A model generated the notes under the pieces. It saw only the letters and a program-made list of their open reading frames with translations. It did not search any database and was not told the origin of the DNA. 64,000 nt of DNA, from contig JAGQOH010000006.1 of the NCBI GenBank assembly GCA_020427635.1, positions 1 to 64,000 of the forward strand, in the 5' to 3' direction. A program made the translations under genes and the position numbers. This stretch comes from Phycisphaerales bacterium. GTDB lineage: Bacteria; Planctomycetota; Phycisphaerae; Phycisphaerales; UBA1924. Shown piece after piece: positions 27,336 through 36,980 of this stretch. Positions within the stretch are counted from its first letter, which is position 1. Every line of letters starts with the position of its first letter.

Positions 27336-29011
27336 TGCTGCGCACATTCGCATCCATCGCGCTGCTCGTCATTCCGCTGCTGCTGGGCGCATGCGCCGCC
27401 CAGGATCGCGCCATGAACGCCGCCGCCGGCGCATTCAGCGCCGCCGATTACACGCGCACGCGCAAAGCCCTGCGCGGCCCCGCCAACCGCGAACCGATCC
27501 ACGAAAACACCGTGCTCGATGCCGCCGCGCTGGGCATGGCCGCCCTCGCAGATGGCGACACCTTCGAAGCCGACCAGGCCCTCATGCGCGCCTATCAGCT
27601 GCTCGAATCGGGCAACCTGAACGATGACAACCGCCTCTTCGCCGCCGCCGTCATCAACGAAGGCATTTCGGTCTACAAGGGCGAGCCCTTCGAACAGGCC
27701 ATGACCTATCACGCGCTCGCCGTCACTGCCGCGCTCGAAGGCGATTGGGAAAACGTCCGCATCGCCTCCCGCGCGAGCACGCGCAAGCTCCGCGAATTCG
27801 CCGACGCCCGCAGTTCAGACACACCCACGCCGCCCGAAGCCGTCGCCGAGGAACTCGCCGAGCGCGACACAAATGACGACGCATCCGCATTCATCACCGT
27901 CGACACCAACTTCGCCGTCGCCTACCTCTTGGAGGCCATCGCCGACAACGCCATCGGGCGCACCTCGAACGCCATCGCGCTCGCCAAAGCCGCCGACTCG
28001 CGCGTCGCGCCACTCGCCGACGACATCGCCGCTGCGCGCTACAACACCGTTGTCATCGTGCATCTCGGTATGGGCCCCGTGAAGGAGCCCACGGGCCCGC
28101 ACCAAGAGTCAACACTCTGGACACCTCGCGAGCCTGACGACCCGGGCCCCATGTTCACCACCTTCAACGGTTGGGACGCCGCGCCGGGCGTGCGCCCCGT
28201 CACCAACGTCGCGCGCATGTCACGCGACCATCGTTGGATCAATTTCGAATCAATCCGCCGACTCAAGGCCCTCATTGGCGAAGGCCTCGTCGTAGGTGGC
28301 GTGATCGTCGGCGCAGGCAATGAGCGCAACGAATCCAACCAAATCGCAAGCGCCGCGATGATCCTCACGGGCATCCTGCTGCAAGCTTCCTCCGCCGCAG
28401 ACCTGCGCCACAACTCCCTCCTCCCCGCCGCCGTCTACCTCGCCGTCATGGACTTGCCCGAACAACCGGGCACGCTCGAGCTGCGCTTCCCCGAGCGCGG
28501 CCTGCCGCCCATGGCCATCCCCAACTTCACGCCAGGCGCCGTGCGCAATCCCGCGGTCGTCTACATGCGCCTCACCGGGCGCGAACCTGCGCGCTGGTAC
28601 ACCGCAAACACCATCCTGTACACGAACGACGCCGACCCACCCCGCGCAGGCGCCATCCCATGGATCCTGGGCGGGCGCGACGTCTCCACGCCAACCCAAG
28701 CCGTGCTCGACGCCTACCAGGCCGGCGGCGTGCTCACCGACATCTCACTGAGCGAACTCGAAGAGCTCTATCGCCTCGAAGGCATCCAGATTGGCGAAGG
28801 CCCAACCGGGCCCGATGACCGCCGACACGCAAGCTATCAGCACATCTTCGATGGCGGCAGCGCACTCTTCACCCCGCACCCATTCACGATGGGCTACAAG
28901 CGATTGATGTGCATCTCGCACATTTCATACGTCCCCAAGAGCGCGCGTGTACGCGAGCTCGCAGAACGCATTCGACGCAACACGCATTCCAACCAGGAGG
29001 TCTCCCCATGA
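27335..29011 (+). CDS. COG3014-like helical-repeat lipoprotein
   Basis: A 558-aa lipoprotein starting at ATG 27335, which shares a base with the upstream TGA. The signal ends LLGAC (Cys20). The first half is alanine-rich with TPR-like helices (for example AALGMAALADGDTFEADQALMRAYQLLE). The second half has a hydrophobic Gly-rich helix near 310-335 (LVVGGVIVGAGNERNESN), then beta-rich sequence. In gammaproteobacteria, genes of the COG3014 group sit beside lpoB and ycfL, which is the arrangement here. I assign the family from this context and the overall architecture; its biochemical function is not established to my knowledge. Confidence 0.6.
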   Translation: MLRTFASIALLVIPLLLGACAAQDRAMNAAAGAFSAADYTRTRKALRGPANREPIHENTVLDAAALGMAALADGDTFEADQALMRAYQLLESGNLNDDNRLFAAAVINEGISVYKGEPFEQAMTYHALAVTAALEGDWENVRIASRASTRKLREFADARSSDTPTPPEAVAEELAERDTNDDASAFITVDTNFAVAYLLEAIADNAIGRTSNAIALAKAADSRVAPLADDIAAARYNTVVIVHLGMGPVKEPTGPHQESTLWTPREPDDPGPMFTTFNGWDAAPGVRPVTNVARMSRDHRWINFESIRRLKALIGEGLVVGGVIVGAGNERNESNQIASAAMILTGILLQASSAADLRHNSLLPAAVYLAVMDLPEQPGTLELRFPERGLPPMAIPNFTPGAVRNPAVVYMRLTGREPARWYTANTILYTNDADPPRAGAIPWILGGRDVSTPTQAVLDAYQAGGVLTDISLSELEELYRLEGIQIGEGPTGPDDRRHASYQHIFDGGSALFTPHPFTMGYKRLMCISHISYVPKSARVRELAERIRRNTHSNQEVSP

Positions 29012-29427
29012 AACGCACCATCGCAACCGGTTTGTCGCTCCTGAGCCTCGCGCTGCTCGGCGCATGCCAGACCACGACGCCCTATCCAAACGCAGGCCGA
29101 CCCGACCCGGTCATGGCCCCCGCGAATAACCCGCGCATCACGGTCATCCAGCCCGAACTCATGGAGCTGCTTGGCTTCGACGCCCCGATCGTCACCAAAG
29201 ACCAAGGCCGCCTGCGCGTCGCGGTGCCCGTGCGCAACCTCACCGACACGCGCTACACGCTCGATTACAAGTTCACCTTCTATGACGAGGTTGGCAGAGA
29301 AGTTCGACCACTCTTCGGCTACCAGGAGATGATCCTGGACGCCAAGGAGCAGCGCCGCCCCGAAGCGACAGCGCTCGACACCACCGCCACGGACTGGCGC
29401 TTCCAAATCAAATGGGCCAACCGCTGA
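29008..29427 (+). CDS. YcfL-like lipoprotein (DUF1425 family)
   Basis: A 139-aa lipoprotein with a strong AGGAGG seven bases upstream of the ATG, which overlaps the previous stop (ATGA). The signal ends LLGAC (Cys20). The mature part has the YcfL pattern: a VPVRNLTDTRYTLDYKFTFYDEVGREV core followed by a final TATDWRFQIKW strand. E. coli ycfL is next to lpoB, so the context agrees. It ends the operon, convergent with the cytochrome gene 10 nt away; a 6-bp inverted repeat (29429-29448) spans both stops. Confidence 0.8.
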   Translation: MKRTIATGLSLLSLALLGACQTTTPYPNAGRPDPVMAPANNPRITVIQPELMELLGFDAPIVTKDQGRLRVAVPVRNLTDTRYTLDYKFTFYDEVGREVRPLFGYQEMILDAKEQRRPEATALDTTATDWRFQIKWANR

Positions 29428-29436
29428 TCAGTCGCC

Positions 29437-31401
29437 TTACACCGACTGTCCGAAGTTGAACAGTACGACCGTCAAGTCGGCGAGGTCAACGATGCCATCG
29501 CAGTTGACATCGCCCACCACCGCGCCCGCGCTCGTCACCGTTCCAAAGTTGAACAGCACGACCGACAGGTCGCTCAGGTCCACCGTGCCCTCGCCGGTCG
29601 TATCGCCCGGCACGAACGCATTGATCGCGCTTGACACGTCGTCCATCGCGAATGGCGTCGCCCGTCCCACCGCGTCCCACGCGTTGTACAGGTCAAGCCC
29701 GCGCGAATCGGTCACGTTCGCATCACGCAGGAACTCGATGTACTCCTTCGACGTCGTCTGGTAGTACAGTCGCACGCGCACATCCGCCGTCCCTTGCGGA
29801 ATGCAGAAGCGCGTGTCGTCCCAGTGCTGACCGTCCGCGTAGGTGTACCCAACAGGCTCCGCCTGCACCGCCTCGAACCCCGCGTTCGTGAACCCCATGG
29901 GTGGAATGCGGTTATCGAAGTAGATCTTGTTGTTCAACGCCAAGTGGAAGCTTGGCCCCACGGGCAAACCAGTCGCGCCGCTCATCACAGAATCAATTCC
30001 GTGCTCCGCGTGATAGACCTTCGTATCTTCCGTCAGGTCAGCATTCACGAAGTCATACGCGCCTCGCTCTTCGATCAGGCCGCCGCCCGAATCGAGGAAC
30101 TGCACGTTCACCCAGATGCGCCGCCCCTCGGGATACGCCGTCAGCAGCTTGTGCCCACAGTAGTTGGTCACACGCACCTTCAACTCGCCACCAAACTGGG
30201 TCAGTTCGACGTCCGTCGCGTTCGACAGCATGTATTCCACGTCCGGCACCGCGTCCATCAACGCAATCGTCTGCTCGAAGTCCAGCGCAGGAATCGCGCC
30301 AACCGGAGACTGATACAGCTCCAGCAACAATTCAATCAAGTGCAGGTTTGCGCCCTGGAATGAGTGATATGCGCGGTCTGTCAACGTGCCGAAGTTGCCA
30401 ATCGAGCAGCCTTCCGCAGTCACATCAGGCATGTGACAGTCCTGACACTTGCGCACCACCGACAGATTGCCGCCAAAGCGCCCACCCAGGTCCACGCCTG
30501 TGCTTGCATATTCCGAGTTCGCCCATTCGCTATACGTCCGCTGCTCCGGGAACATGTCGAACTTGTCACCCGTCGGGTGAGGCAGATTGTCGACCACTGG
30601 CAAGTAGCTGCCGTCGGGCTGCCGCATCAACGTCGGAATCGAAACGTCATGGCACTGCCCGCACATCGCGGCATCACGATGGAACGCCGAATCGCGCCAC
30701 GCATGCGGTGGCGACGGCGCGGCGTACGCGCGCGGCCCGCGGCGAATATCCAACGGATCCACCACATACTGCGCATTGCCTGGCGATGTCGGCACCAAGC
30801 TGCCGCCCGGCGCCATGGCCAGCGCATCCAGAATCGCCTGATCGTCCGGCGGGCTCACGCCTGGCTGATACACCGGGTCCACCGTCCGGTGACAGAAATG
30901 GCAACCCACGCCCTCATTCCAATCGGACGCAAAGAAGTCCGCACCGTTGGTATCACTCGGCGTCGTCACACGGCCTTCCAGCCACGCGCGCGGTGCGTGG
31001 CAACGGAAGCACAATTGTCCCGCGCCCGGCGCATCTTGCTCTGCAATCGTCACCGCCGCCAAGAAGATCGGATCGCGCGCCGCATGGCTGTGCGTCGAGC
31101 CCAACCACCGCCCAGGCAAGAGCGCTGTCTGCGCATCGAACACGCCGTGGCACGACACACAATTGGTGAACGTGAACACGGGATCGGTCACGGTGTTGGG
31201 CTGCGTGCCCTTTTGCTCAAAGTCGCCATCACCCGTCGGCACGGGCAAACCCCGCGCCCGCACTGACGAAGGCGGATCGACGCTCAAGGCCGACTCCGTC
31301 GCCTCCGCCTGCGTCCATGCCGCAAGCCCCAGCAACACCGTGCTGCCAACGCCGACACCCACAACCCACGCCGACCGACGACGATTCAGACCATTCTCCA
31401 T
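29437..31401 (-). CDS. Secreted pentaheme cytochrome c with C-terminal dockerin-like module
   Basis: The ATG at 31401 gives 654 aa. The open frame extends antisense into ftsK as an artefact of composition and is not used. An N-terminal signal/membrane helix (about 12-30) is followed by five CxxCH haem-binding motifs, at about 81, 131, 167, 247 and 319, in the pattern of multihaem electron-transfer proteins. The middle (about 380-560) is beta-rich. The C-terminus (about 590-654) holds two EF-hand-like units, GDTTGEGTVDLSDL and GDVNCDGIVDLADL, each followed by VVLFNFG. The dockerin suggests attachment on or beyond the outer membrane. No redox partner is encoded nearby. Confidence 0.8.
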   Translation of the reverse strand: MENGLNRRRSAWVVGVGVGSTVLLGLAAWTQAEATESALSVDPPSSVRARGLPVPTGDGDFEQKGTQPNTVTDPVFTFTNCVSCHGVFDAQTALLPGRWLGSTHSHAARDPIFLAAVTIAEQDAPGAGQLCFRCHAPRAWLEGRVTTPSDTNGADFFASDWNEGVGCHFCHRTVDPVYQPGVSPPDDQAILDALAMAPGGSLVPTSPGNAQYVVDPLDIRRGPRAYAAPSPPHAWRDSAFHRDAAMCGQCHDVSIPTLMRQPDGSYLPVVDNLPHPTGDKFDMFPEQRTYSEWANSEYASTGVDLGGRFGGNLSVVRKCQDCHMPDVTAEGCSIGNFGTLTDRAYHSFQGANLHLIELLLELYQSPVGAIPALDFEQTIALMDAVPDVEYMLSNATDVELTQFGGELKVRVTNYCGHKLLTAYPEGRRIWVNVQFLDSGGGLIEERGAYDFVNADLTEDTKVYHAEHGIDSVMSGATGLPVGPSFHLALNNKIYFDNRIPPMGFTNAGFEAVQAEPVGYTYADGQHWDDTRFCIPQGTADVRVRLYYQTTSKEYIEFLRDANVTDSRGLDLYNAWDAVGRATPFAMDDVSSAINAFVPGDTTGEGTVDLSDLSVVLFNFGTVTSAGAVVGDVNCDGIVDLADLTVVLFNFGQSV

Positions 31402-31611
31402 GTCCCACCCCAATCTGGTTCTTCGGCTAGGGAATAGCGACCTGTAGACCCGAAATAAGGCTACCCCATTGCAAAGTGGCTGCAAGCGGGTTCTTACCAG
31501 AAAATATGCCCGATTCCGGGCAATCCCGAACAGATGAGAATCCGGGAAAGACCGCCGCCGCAACGCCCGAAAACATCCCCCCGCCCGACCCCCTTGGTCG
31601 ATATCCCGAGC

Positions 31612-34600
31612 ATGACAAAGCGCTCCCAAAAGGACACCAGGGAAGCTGCGCGCCGCGCTCAACAGGACGAGCCCTCCAGCCGCGCACGCGTGGGTTGGCT
31701 CATCGGCATGATCGCTTGGGTCGTCGCCGCCGCCGCCGCCTTCAGTTTCGACCCCGCCGACCCCCCAAGCCACGCCCTCGCCGGTGCCGCCGCAGACGCC
31801 GCCCGCCCCATCTCCAACTGGATTGGTCAAGTCGGCGCCTTCGGGAGCTACCACGCCTTCCTCATGCTTGGCGAAGCCGGCGCCTGGACCATCCTCCTCG
31901 GAGTCCTTGTCGGCATGATCCACGTCGCCTGGCGCGGTCCGCTCACCTGGCCAGGCGTCCGCGCCGTAGGCCTCGTCATGATCGCCCTCGCTGTCAGCTG
32001 CTTCCATGCCCTGCTTTTTCCGAATTGGACCGCCATGCCCGAGGGCGCAGGAGGCCTCCTGGGCATCGCCGGCGCCGGCGTCCTCACCGAACGCTTTGGC
32101 GGACTCGGCGCAGGGCTCATCATCTTCGTCGGGCTCGTCATTGGCACATGGGTCGCCGCCGAACAACTGCTCATCATCATCCCGCGCGCACTTGGGTTGG
32201 TCGCAGGCAAAACCGCCGGCAGCGCTGCCCGGGCCGCTGCGCGCGCCAAACAAGCACGCGCAGCAATCGCCTCGCGCCAAGACGATGTCTCCGACGATCG
32301 CAAACTCGCAGCCGTCGGCAAGCTCCTGGGCGCCGCCGCCAAGAAGCGCAAAGCCAAGGACGAAGAGCAAGACGACGATGAATACGAATATGAGGATGAA
32401 TACGAAGACGACGACGAAGCGTGGGAGGAAGACGACGAAGCACCGGACGACGCAGAGGATGACGACGAGTGGGAAGAAGTCGACGAAGACGATGACGAAT
32501 GGGAATACGAGGACGAAGAAGAGGATGACGCCGATGCAGAAGTCGTTGCCGAGCATGACGATGACCATCCCGCCGATCAGCCCCTCGACAAGGATGCCCT
32601 GCGCCAAAAGATCGCAAAACTCCCAGTGCGCTTCGCTTCGTCCTCAAAACTCACCGCCACGCAGGAAGACTTGGACGCCCTGCGCGCCGCTCGCCTGAGC
32701 GAAGAGGAAATCGACCGCACCTATCAATTCCCGCCGCTCGACATCCTCGCCGAACCCGAAGAGAACTTCTCTGAGGAACTCGAGCGCTGGGTGCGCAATC
32801 AGGCCGAGCACCTCGAACAAGCCATGCATACCTATGGCATCAAGGGCTCGGTCGTCGGCATCGACTCAGGCCCCGTCATCACGCTCTTCCGCGTGCGCCT
32901 CGCGCCAGGCACAAAAGTCGCCCAGCTCACACCCATCGCCTCCGACATCGCGCGCATGCTCAAGGCCATCAACATCCGCATCGTTCCCAACGAAGAAGGT
33001 CAAGACACCGTCGGCGTCGAAGTCCCCAATCGCCGCAAAGAAAAAGTCCGCCTCAAGGAGCTGATGACCAACTCCAAGGCCGCACAGTCAATGCGCCTGC
33101 CCATGTTCCTGGGCAAGGACGCATCGGGCAATCCACTGGTCATCGACCTGGCATCACTCCCACACATGCTCATCGCCGGCACCACCGGATCGGGCAAGAG
33201 CGTGTGCATGAACGCGATCATCATGGGCTTCCTCTACACGATGAAGCCAAGCGACCTGAAGCTCATCCTCGTCGACCCCAAGATGGTCGAGCTCTCTCAG
33301 TTCAAGGACATCCCGCACCTGCTCTGCCCGGTTGTCACCGACATGGGCAAGGCCGCCGCGATCCTCGAATGGGCCGTCGGCAAAATGGACGAGCGCTATG
33401 AACTGCTCGCAGAAGCCGGCTGCCGCGACATCGCTGCATACAACGAGCTGTCCTGGGAAGAGAAGAAAGAACGTCTCAACCCCAAGACTGAACTTGAAGA
33501 GGCGCGCATCCCGCGCAAGCTCCCATACATCGTCTTCGTGATCGACGAACTCGCCGATCTCATCATGACCCACAAGGATGTCGAAAGCTCGATCGTGCGC
33601 ATCGCCCAAAAGGCCCGCGCCGTCGGCATCCACCTCATCCTCGCCACCCAACGGCCCCAAGCAAACGTCGTCACGGGCCTCATCAAGAGCAACATGCCCG
33701 GACGCCTCAGCTTCCGCGTCGCTTCAGGCATGGACTCACGCATCGTCCTCGATCAAAAAGGCGGCGAACTCCTGCTGGGCCATGGCGACATGCTCATGCT
33801 CACCCCGCGCTCCAGCGTGCCCATCCGCGCACAGGGCACGCTCGTCGACGATGCCGAGGCGCGCAAGGCCGTGCGCTTCATCCGCGAGGTGTCGGCGCCA
33901 TCATTCGAACACTCCCTCGCGACCATCACCAACCACGGCTTTGGCGAAGCCGGCGGCAGCCCCCTCGTCGACGACTACGAAGAACGCATGCGCCGCAGCG
34001 CACAAGAAGATCCCCTGTTCGACCGCGCCGTCGAAATCGTGCTCGAGACACGCCGTGGCTCCGTCTCCTTGCTTCAGCGCCGCCTTGCCATCGGCTACAC
34101 CCGCGCAAGCCGCCTGATCGAACTCATGGGCCAGGCGGGCATCATTGGCTCGCACAAGGGCTCGGTCGCGCGCGAAGTCATCATGACACTCGAAGAGTGG
34201 CAGGCGATGAAGCAGATCGCAGAGTCCGACGCTTCCACTGCTGTCGAAGACCAAGGCAATGATGACCAAGCCGCCGAAGCATTCGAAGCCGACGACTTCT
34301 CCCATGAAGCCCTGCACAATGCGCCCGCAGAAGAGGATGACCGAGCAGACGCACGCGCGTTGGCGCACACCGAAGTGAAGCCGGCGCTCGCGCCGCCGGT
34401 CGAAATCGAAACACGCGCCCCGATCGCCCCCACCCCGGTGCTTGCGCTCACCGCCGCCGAGCCGAACGACGACCTCATCGACGAAGCCACAGCGCCTGCG
34501 GATGAAGACGACGAAGACCTGGACACGGTTGCTGAGGCAGCGGCCGACGAGAGCGAAGAAGAAGAAGACGAAGAGTATGAGTACGTTGACGAGGACGAGG

Positions 34601-34887
34601 ACGCCGAGGCCGAAGACGAAGAGGAACTCGATGAAGACGAGGAATACGTCTACGTCGATGAGGATGGCAACGAATTGACCCCCGAAGAAGTCGCCGCCAT
34701 GGACGAAGAAGAGTGGGAATACGTCGACGAAGATGAGGACGAAGAAGCAGAGACCGAAGACGAGTACGAAGAAGAAGATGAATACGACGACGACGAAGAA
34801 GACGCTGAAGAAGCTCCGCCAATCAAGGTGACAACGCGCGCCAAGTCGGGCAAGCCCGAAAAACCCGGCAAGCGGGCCTCGGCCTAA
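31612..34887 (+). CDS. ftsK: FtsK/SpoIIIE DNA translocase with two long acidic tracts
   Basis: I prefer ATG 31612 (1091 aa); a start 26 codons upstream is possible. Four membrane helices occupy about residues 25-215. An extremely acidic linker (about 250-320, mostly Asp/Glu/Tyr/Trp) leads to the motor: the alpha domain begins FPPLDILAEPEENF, Walker A is GTTGSGKS at 523-530, and the Walker B-like FVIDELADLI and LATQRPQANV follow. The winged-helix gamma domain (about 799-865) would read DNA orientation sequences. Beyond it lies an unusual extension of about 220 residues ending in a second acidic tract (about 978-1070) with repeated EEWEYVDEDEDEE-type motifs and a basic tip. FtsK couples chromosome dimer resolution to division. 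Confidence 0.93.
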   Translation: MTKRSQKDTREAARRAQQDEPSSRARVGWLIGMIAWVVAAAAAFSFDPADPPSHALAGAAADAARPISNWIGQVGAFGSYHAFLMLGEAGAWTILLGVLVGMIHVAWRGPLTWPGVRAVGLVMIALAVSCFHALLFPNWTAMPEGAGGLLGIAGAGVLTERFGGLGAGLIIFVGLVIGTWVAAEQLLIIIPRALGLVAGKTAGSAARAAARAKQARAAIASRQDDVSDDRKLAAVGKLLGAAAKKRKAKDEEQDDDEYEYEDEYEDDDEAWEEDDEAPDDAEDDDEWEEVDEDDDEWEYEDEEEDDADAEVVAEHDDDHPADQPLDKDALRQKIAKLPVRFASSSKLTATQEDLDALRAARLSEEEIDRTYQFPPLDILAEPEENFSEELERWVRNQAEHLEQAMHTYGIKGSVVGIDSGPVITLFRVRLAPGTKVAQLTPIASDIARMLKAINIRIVPNEEGQDTVGVEVPNRRKEKVRLKELMTNSKAAQSMRLPMFLGKDASGNPLVIDLASLPHMLIAGTTGSGKSVCMNAIIMGFLYTMKPSDLKLILVDPKMVELSQFKDIPHLLCPVVTDMGKAAAILEWAVGKMDERYELLAEAGCRDIAAYNELSWEEKKERLNPKTELEEARIPRKLPYIVFVIDELADLIMTHKDVESSIVRIAQKARAVGIHLILATQRPQANVVTGLIKSNMPGRLSFRVASGMDSRIVLDQKGGELLLGHGDMLMLTPRSSVPIRAQGTLVDDAEARKAVRFIREVSAPSFEHSLATITNHGFGEAGGSPLVDDYEERMRRSAQEDPLFDRAVEIVLETRRGSVSLLQRRLAIGYTRASRLIELMGQAGIIGSHKGSVAREVIMTLEEWQAMKQIAESDASTAVEDQGNDDQAAEAFEADDFSHEALHNAPAEEDDRADARALAHTEVKPALAPPVEIETRAPIAPTPVLALTAAEPNDDLIDEATAPADEDDEDLDTVAEAAADESEEEEDEEYEYVDEDEDAEAEDEEELDEDEEYVYVDEDGNELTPEEVAAMDEEEWEYVDEDEDEEAETEDEYEEEDEYDDDEEDAEEAPPIKVTTRAKSGKPEKPGKRASA

Positions 34888-34890
34888 ACG

Positions 34891-35808
34891 TCACGCGCCT
34901 AAGATCACAACGCCCAATACAACGCCGCTCATCAACCAAACCGGTGCCGCGATGCGCTCGCTCCGTGTCAGAATCGCCCAGAGCCCAAGCTGCGCGAGTG
35001 CAAACACCACCGCCGCAACGCCCCACGACCAGCACGCCATCGCCGCGCCCGCCATCGATAGGCCGCCTGCCAACAGTCCAACCAAGACGAGCAGCAGCGT
35101 CGCGCCCTGGCGACCCAGCGCGCCAGCGGTCGTCCCGATCCCCGCGCCACGATCGGCAACCTCGTCGCGAATCACGCACAACAACAACATGCCACTCATG
35201 AGCGACGCCCCAAGCAACACGCCCAACACACCACACGCGTCGAGGCCCGTCGCCAGAACCTCAGAAGATTGCGCCGCCGTCGTTTGGTCATAGGCGTGCG
35301 TCACTGTGTCCCGCACCGCTTGTACCGCATATGCGCGCGCCAAGAGCAGTGGCGCTACGAGCGCTGCAATCGGCAAGGTGAACTCAACCCAGCGCAGCAA
35401 CCACGCCAGCCGTGCGCCATCTTGCCCGCCCACGCCAAGCCGAACAAGCAGCAACGCGGCAAACAGCGTCAGTCCGACCCAGCCTTGCACAAACAGCGCA
35501 CCAAACGCAAACAAGCACGCCACGGCGCCCAGCACAAAACGCGCAATCGCCACTGATTCACTGTCGACGGCAACAACACTCGGCAGTACCTGCAGCCGCA
35601 CCCGCCGCTCGCGCCCAAGCACCAGACTGTCGAGACACGCAAACGCATACAGCAGGGTCGCGAGCAACCCCACCACCCCAACCCAGCCACCACTCGATAC
35701 GCCGCGCGCAATCAGCAGCGCATAGGGCGCCACCATCGCTCCAATGAGCCATCGACCCGCAAGCAGTGCGCGCAGAAGAACCATTGCTGCGGCTATCGGT
35801 CCATCCAC
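34891..35808 (-). CDS. Polytopic membrane protein resembling UbiA prenyltransferases
   Basis: A 305-aa, strongly hydrophobic protein with eight or nine predicted helices. A segment near residues 215-235 (VIRDEVADRGAGIGTTAGALG) matches the second Asp-rich motif of the UbiA family, RDxxxDxxxGxxT followed by a helix. The first motif, normally NDxxDxxxD, is reduced to a CLDSLVLGRERR-like stretch near 58-69, so activity is doubtful. UbiA enzymes attach prenyl chains to aromatic or other acceptors. It ends 3 nt from the convergent ftsK stop. A different polytopic family is possible. Confidence 0.45.
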   Translation of the reverse strand: MDGPIAAAMVLLRALLAGRWLIGAMVAPYALLIARGVSSGGWVGVVGLLATLLYAFACLDSLVLGRERRVRLQVLPSVVAVDSESVAIARFVLGAVACLFAFGALFVQGWVGLTLFAALLLVRLGVGGQDGARLAWLLRWVEFTLPIAALVAPLLLARAYAVQAVRDTVTHAYDQTTAAQSSEVLATGLDACGVLGVLLGASLMSGMLLLCVIRDEVADRGAGIGTTAGALGRQGATLLLVLVGLLAGGLSMAGAAMACWSWGVAAVVFALAQLGLWAILTRSERIAAPVWLMSGVVLGVVILGA

Positions 35809-35870
35809 GACCCCGCATCACGCCACCAACGCCACACCATGCAAAATAACGCGCAGGCGGACCATGCCCA

Positions 35871-36869
35871 CTAGCGTACGAGCCCCGCAGCTGCCGCTGT
35901 CGCACGCGGACATCCAAATGACTCAGCCGTCCGGACCAGCGCTTCATCAAGCGAGGTCGTCGCCGCAAACCCAAGCAGGCGAGCCGCCGCCGCAACATCC
36001 GCGCACGAATGCCGCACTTCACCCTCGCGCTCGGGTGCGAACCGAATCTTGCGCTCCGGCGCGCACAGCGCAACCAAACGCTCCGCCACGTCCAGCACTG
36101 CCGTCGCACGCCCCGTGCCAATGTTAATCGCCTGTCCACCCGGATCGAGCTCGCCCGATGCGCCAAGCAAGATCGCTTGCACCACGTCGTTCACATAGAT
36201 CAGATCGCGCGTTGCCGACCCATCACCGAAGATCGTGGGCGCCTCGCCCGCCCGCAACGCCGCCAAGAACGCCGGAATCATCGCTGCATAGGTCCCATGC
36301 GCCGGCTGACCAGGCCCATACACGTTGAAGAAACGCAAACTCAGCCCCGCCAGACCATAGCTCTCCGACCACGCACGCACGATGTGCTCGCCCGCCGCCT
36401 TGCTCGCAGCATAGGGCGAGCGCGGATCGAGCCGACCCGTCTCCGTCAGGGGCAACGCCGCCCGATCGCCGTACACCGCGCTTGACGACGCATACACCCA
36501 TCGCCGCACGCCCGCCCGACGCGCCGCCTCCGCGATCCGCTCCGTGCCATCAGCATTCACGGCAAAGCACCGATCGGGATCACTCATCGACTGCATCACC
36601 GACACCATCGCCGCAAGGTGAAACACCACCTCGGCCCCATGCATCGCTTCATGCAACGCCACCGGGTCAAGAATCGATGCGTAGACAAACCGAAGACGAT
36701 CGCCCGAAGCCTCAACCAGCTGCGCAATCCGCTGCGCATCGCCCCCCGACAGGTCGTCGATCACCGATACATCGGCGCCGTGCCGCAACAACGCCTGCAC
36801 AAGGTGCGCACCGATGAAGCCGGCGCCGCCAGTCACGCACACGCGCCTGCCTTCAAACCAGTTGAACAC
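35871..36869 (-). CDS. NDP-sugar epimerase/dehydratase (GalE-like, extended SDR)
   Basis: The likely start is GTG 36869 (332 aa, AAGAGA upstream); an ATG 21 codons earlier would add a non-homologous leader. The NAD-binding motif VTGGAGFIG is at about 12-20, followed by the catalytic Ser segment SSSAVYG and the Tyr-x-x-x-Lys pair in YAASKAAGEH. RFFNVYGPGQ is typical of UDP-glucose 4-epimerase relatives. Specific substrate cannot be fixed. It would supply an activated sugar for envelope polysaccharide. Confidence 0.85.
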   Translation of the reverse strand: MFNWFEGRRVCVTGGAGFIGAHLVQALLRHGADVSVIDDLSGGDAQRIAQLVEASGDRLRFVYASILDPVALHEAMHGAEVVFHLAAMVSVMQSMSDPDRCFAVNADGTERIAEAARRAGVRRWVYASSSAVYGDRAALPLTETGRLDPRSPYAASKAAGEHIVRAWSESYGLAGLSLRFFNVYGPGQPAHGTYAAMIPAFLAALRAGEAPTIFGDGSATRDLIYVNDVVQAILLGASGELDPGGQAINIGTGRATAVLDVAERLVALCAPERKIRFAPEREGEVRHSCADVAAAARLLGFAATTSLDEALVRTAESFGCPRATAAAAGLVR

Positions 36870-36980
36870 TGGATCTCTTCGCTCACTCGGTCCCACAACG
36901 ACAGCAGTGTACCCCGCAAACCACACCATCAAAGGATGTATCTCGGGCTACGCCTGGGAATTGGGCTCTCGATGCATGGC

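Noticed and set aside
29437-32607. A 1056-codon open frame extending the cytochrome gene upstream, antisense to ftsK
   Set aside because: The part beyond 31401 mirrors the acidic linker and N-terminus of ftsK in another frame; ftsK is certain and the extension has no homology or signal.
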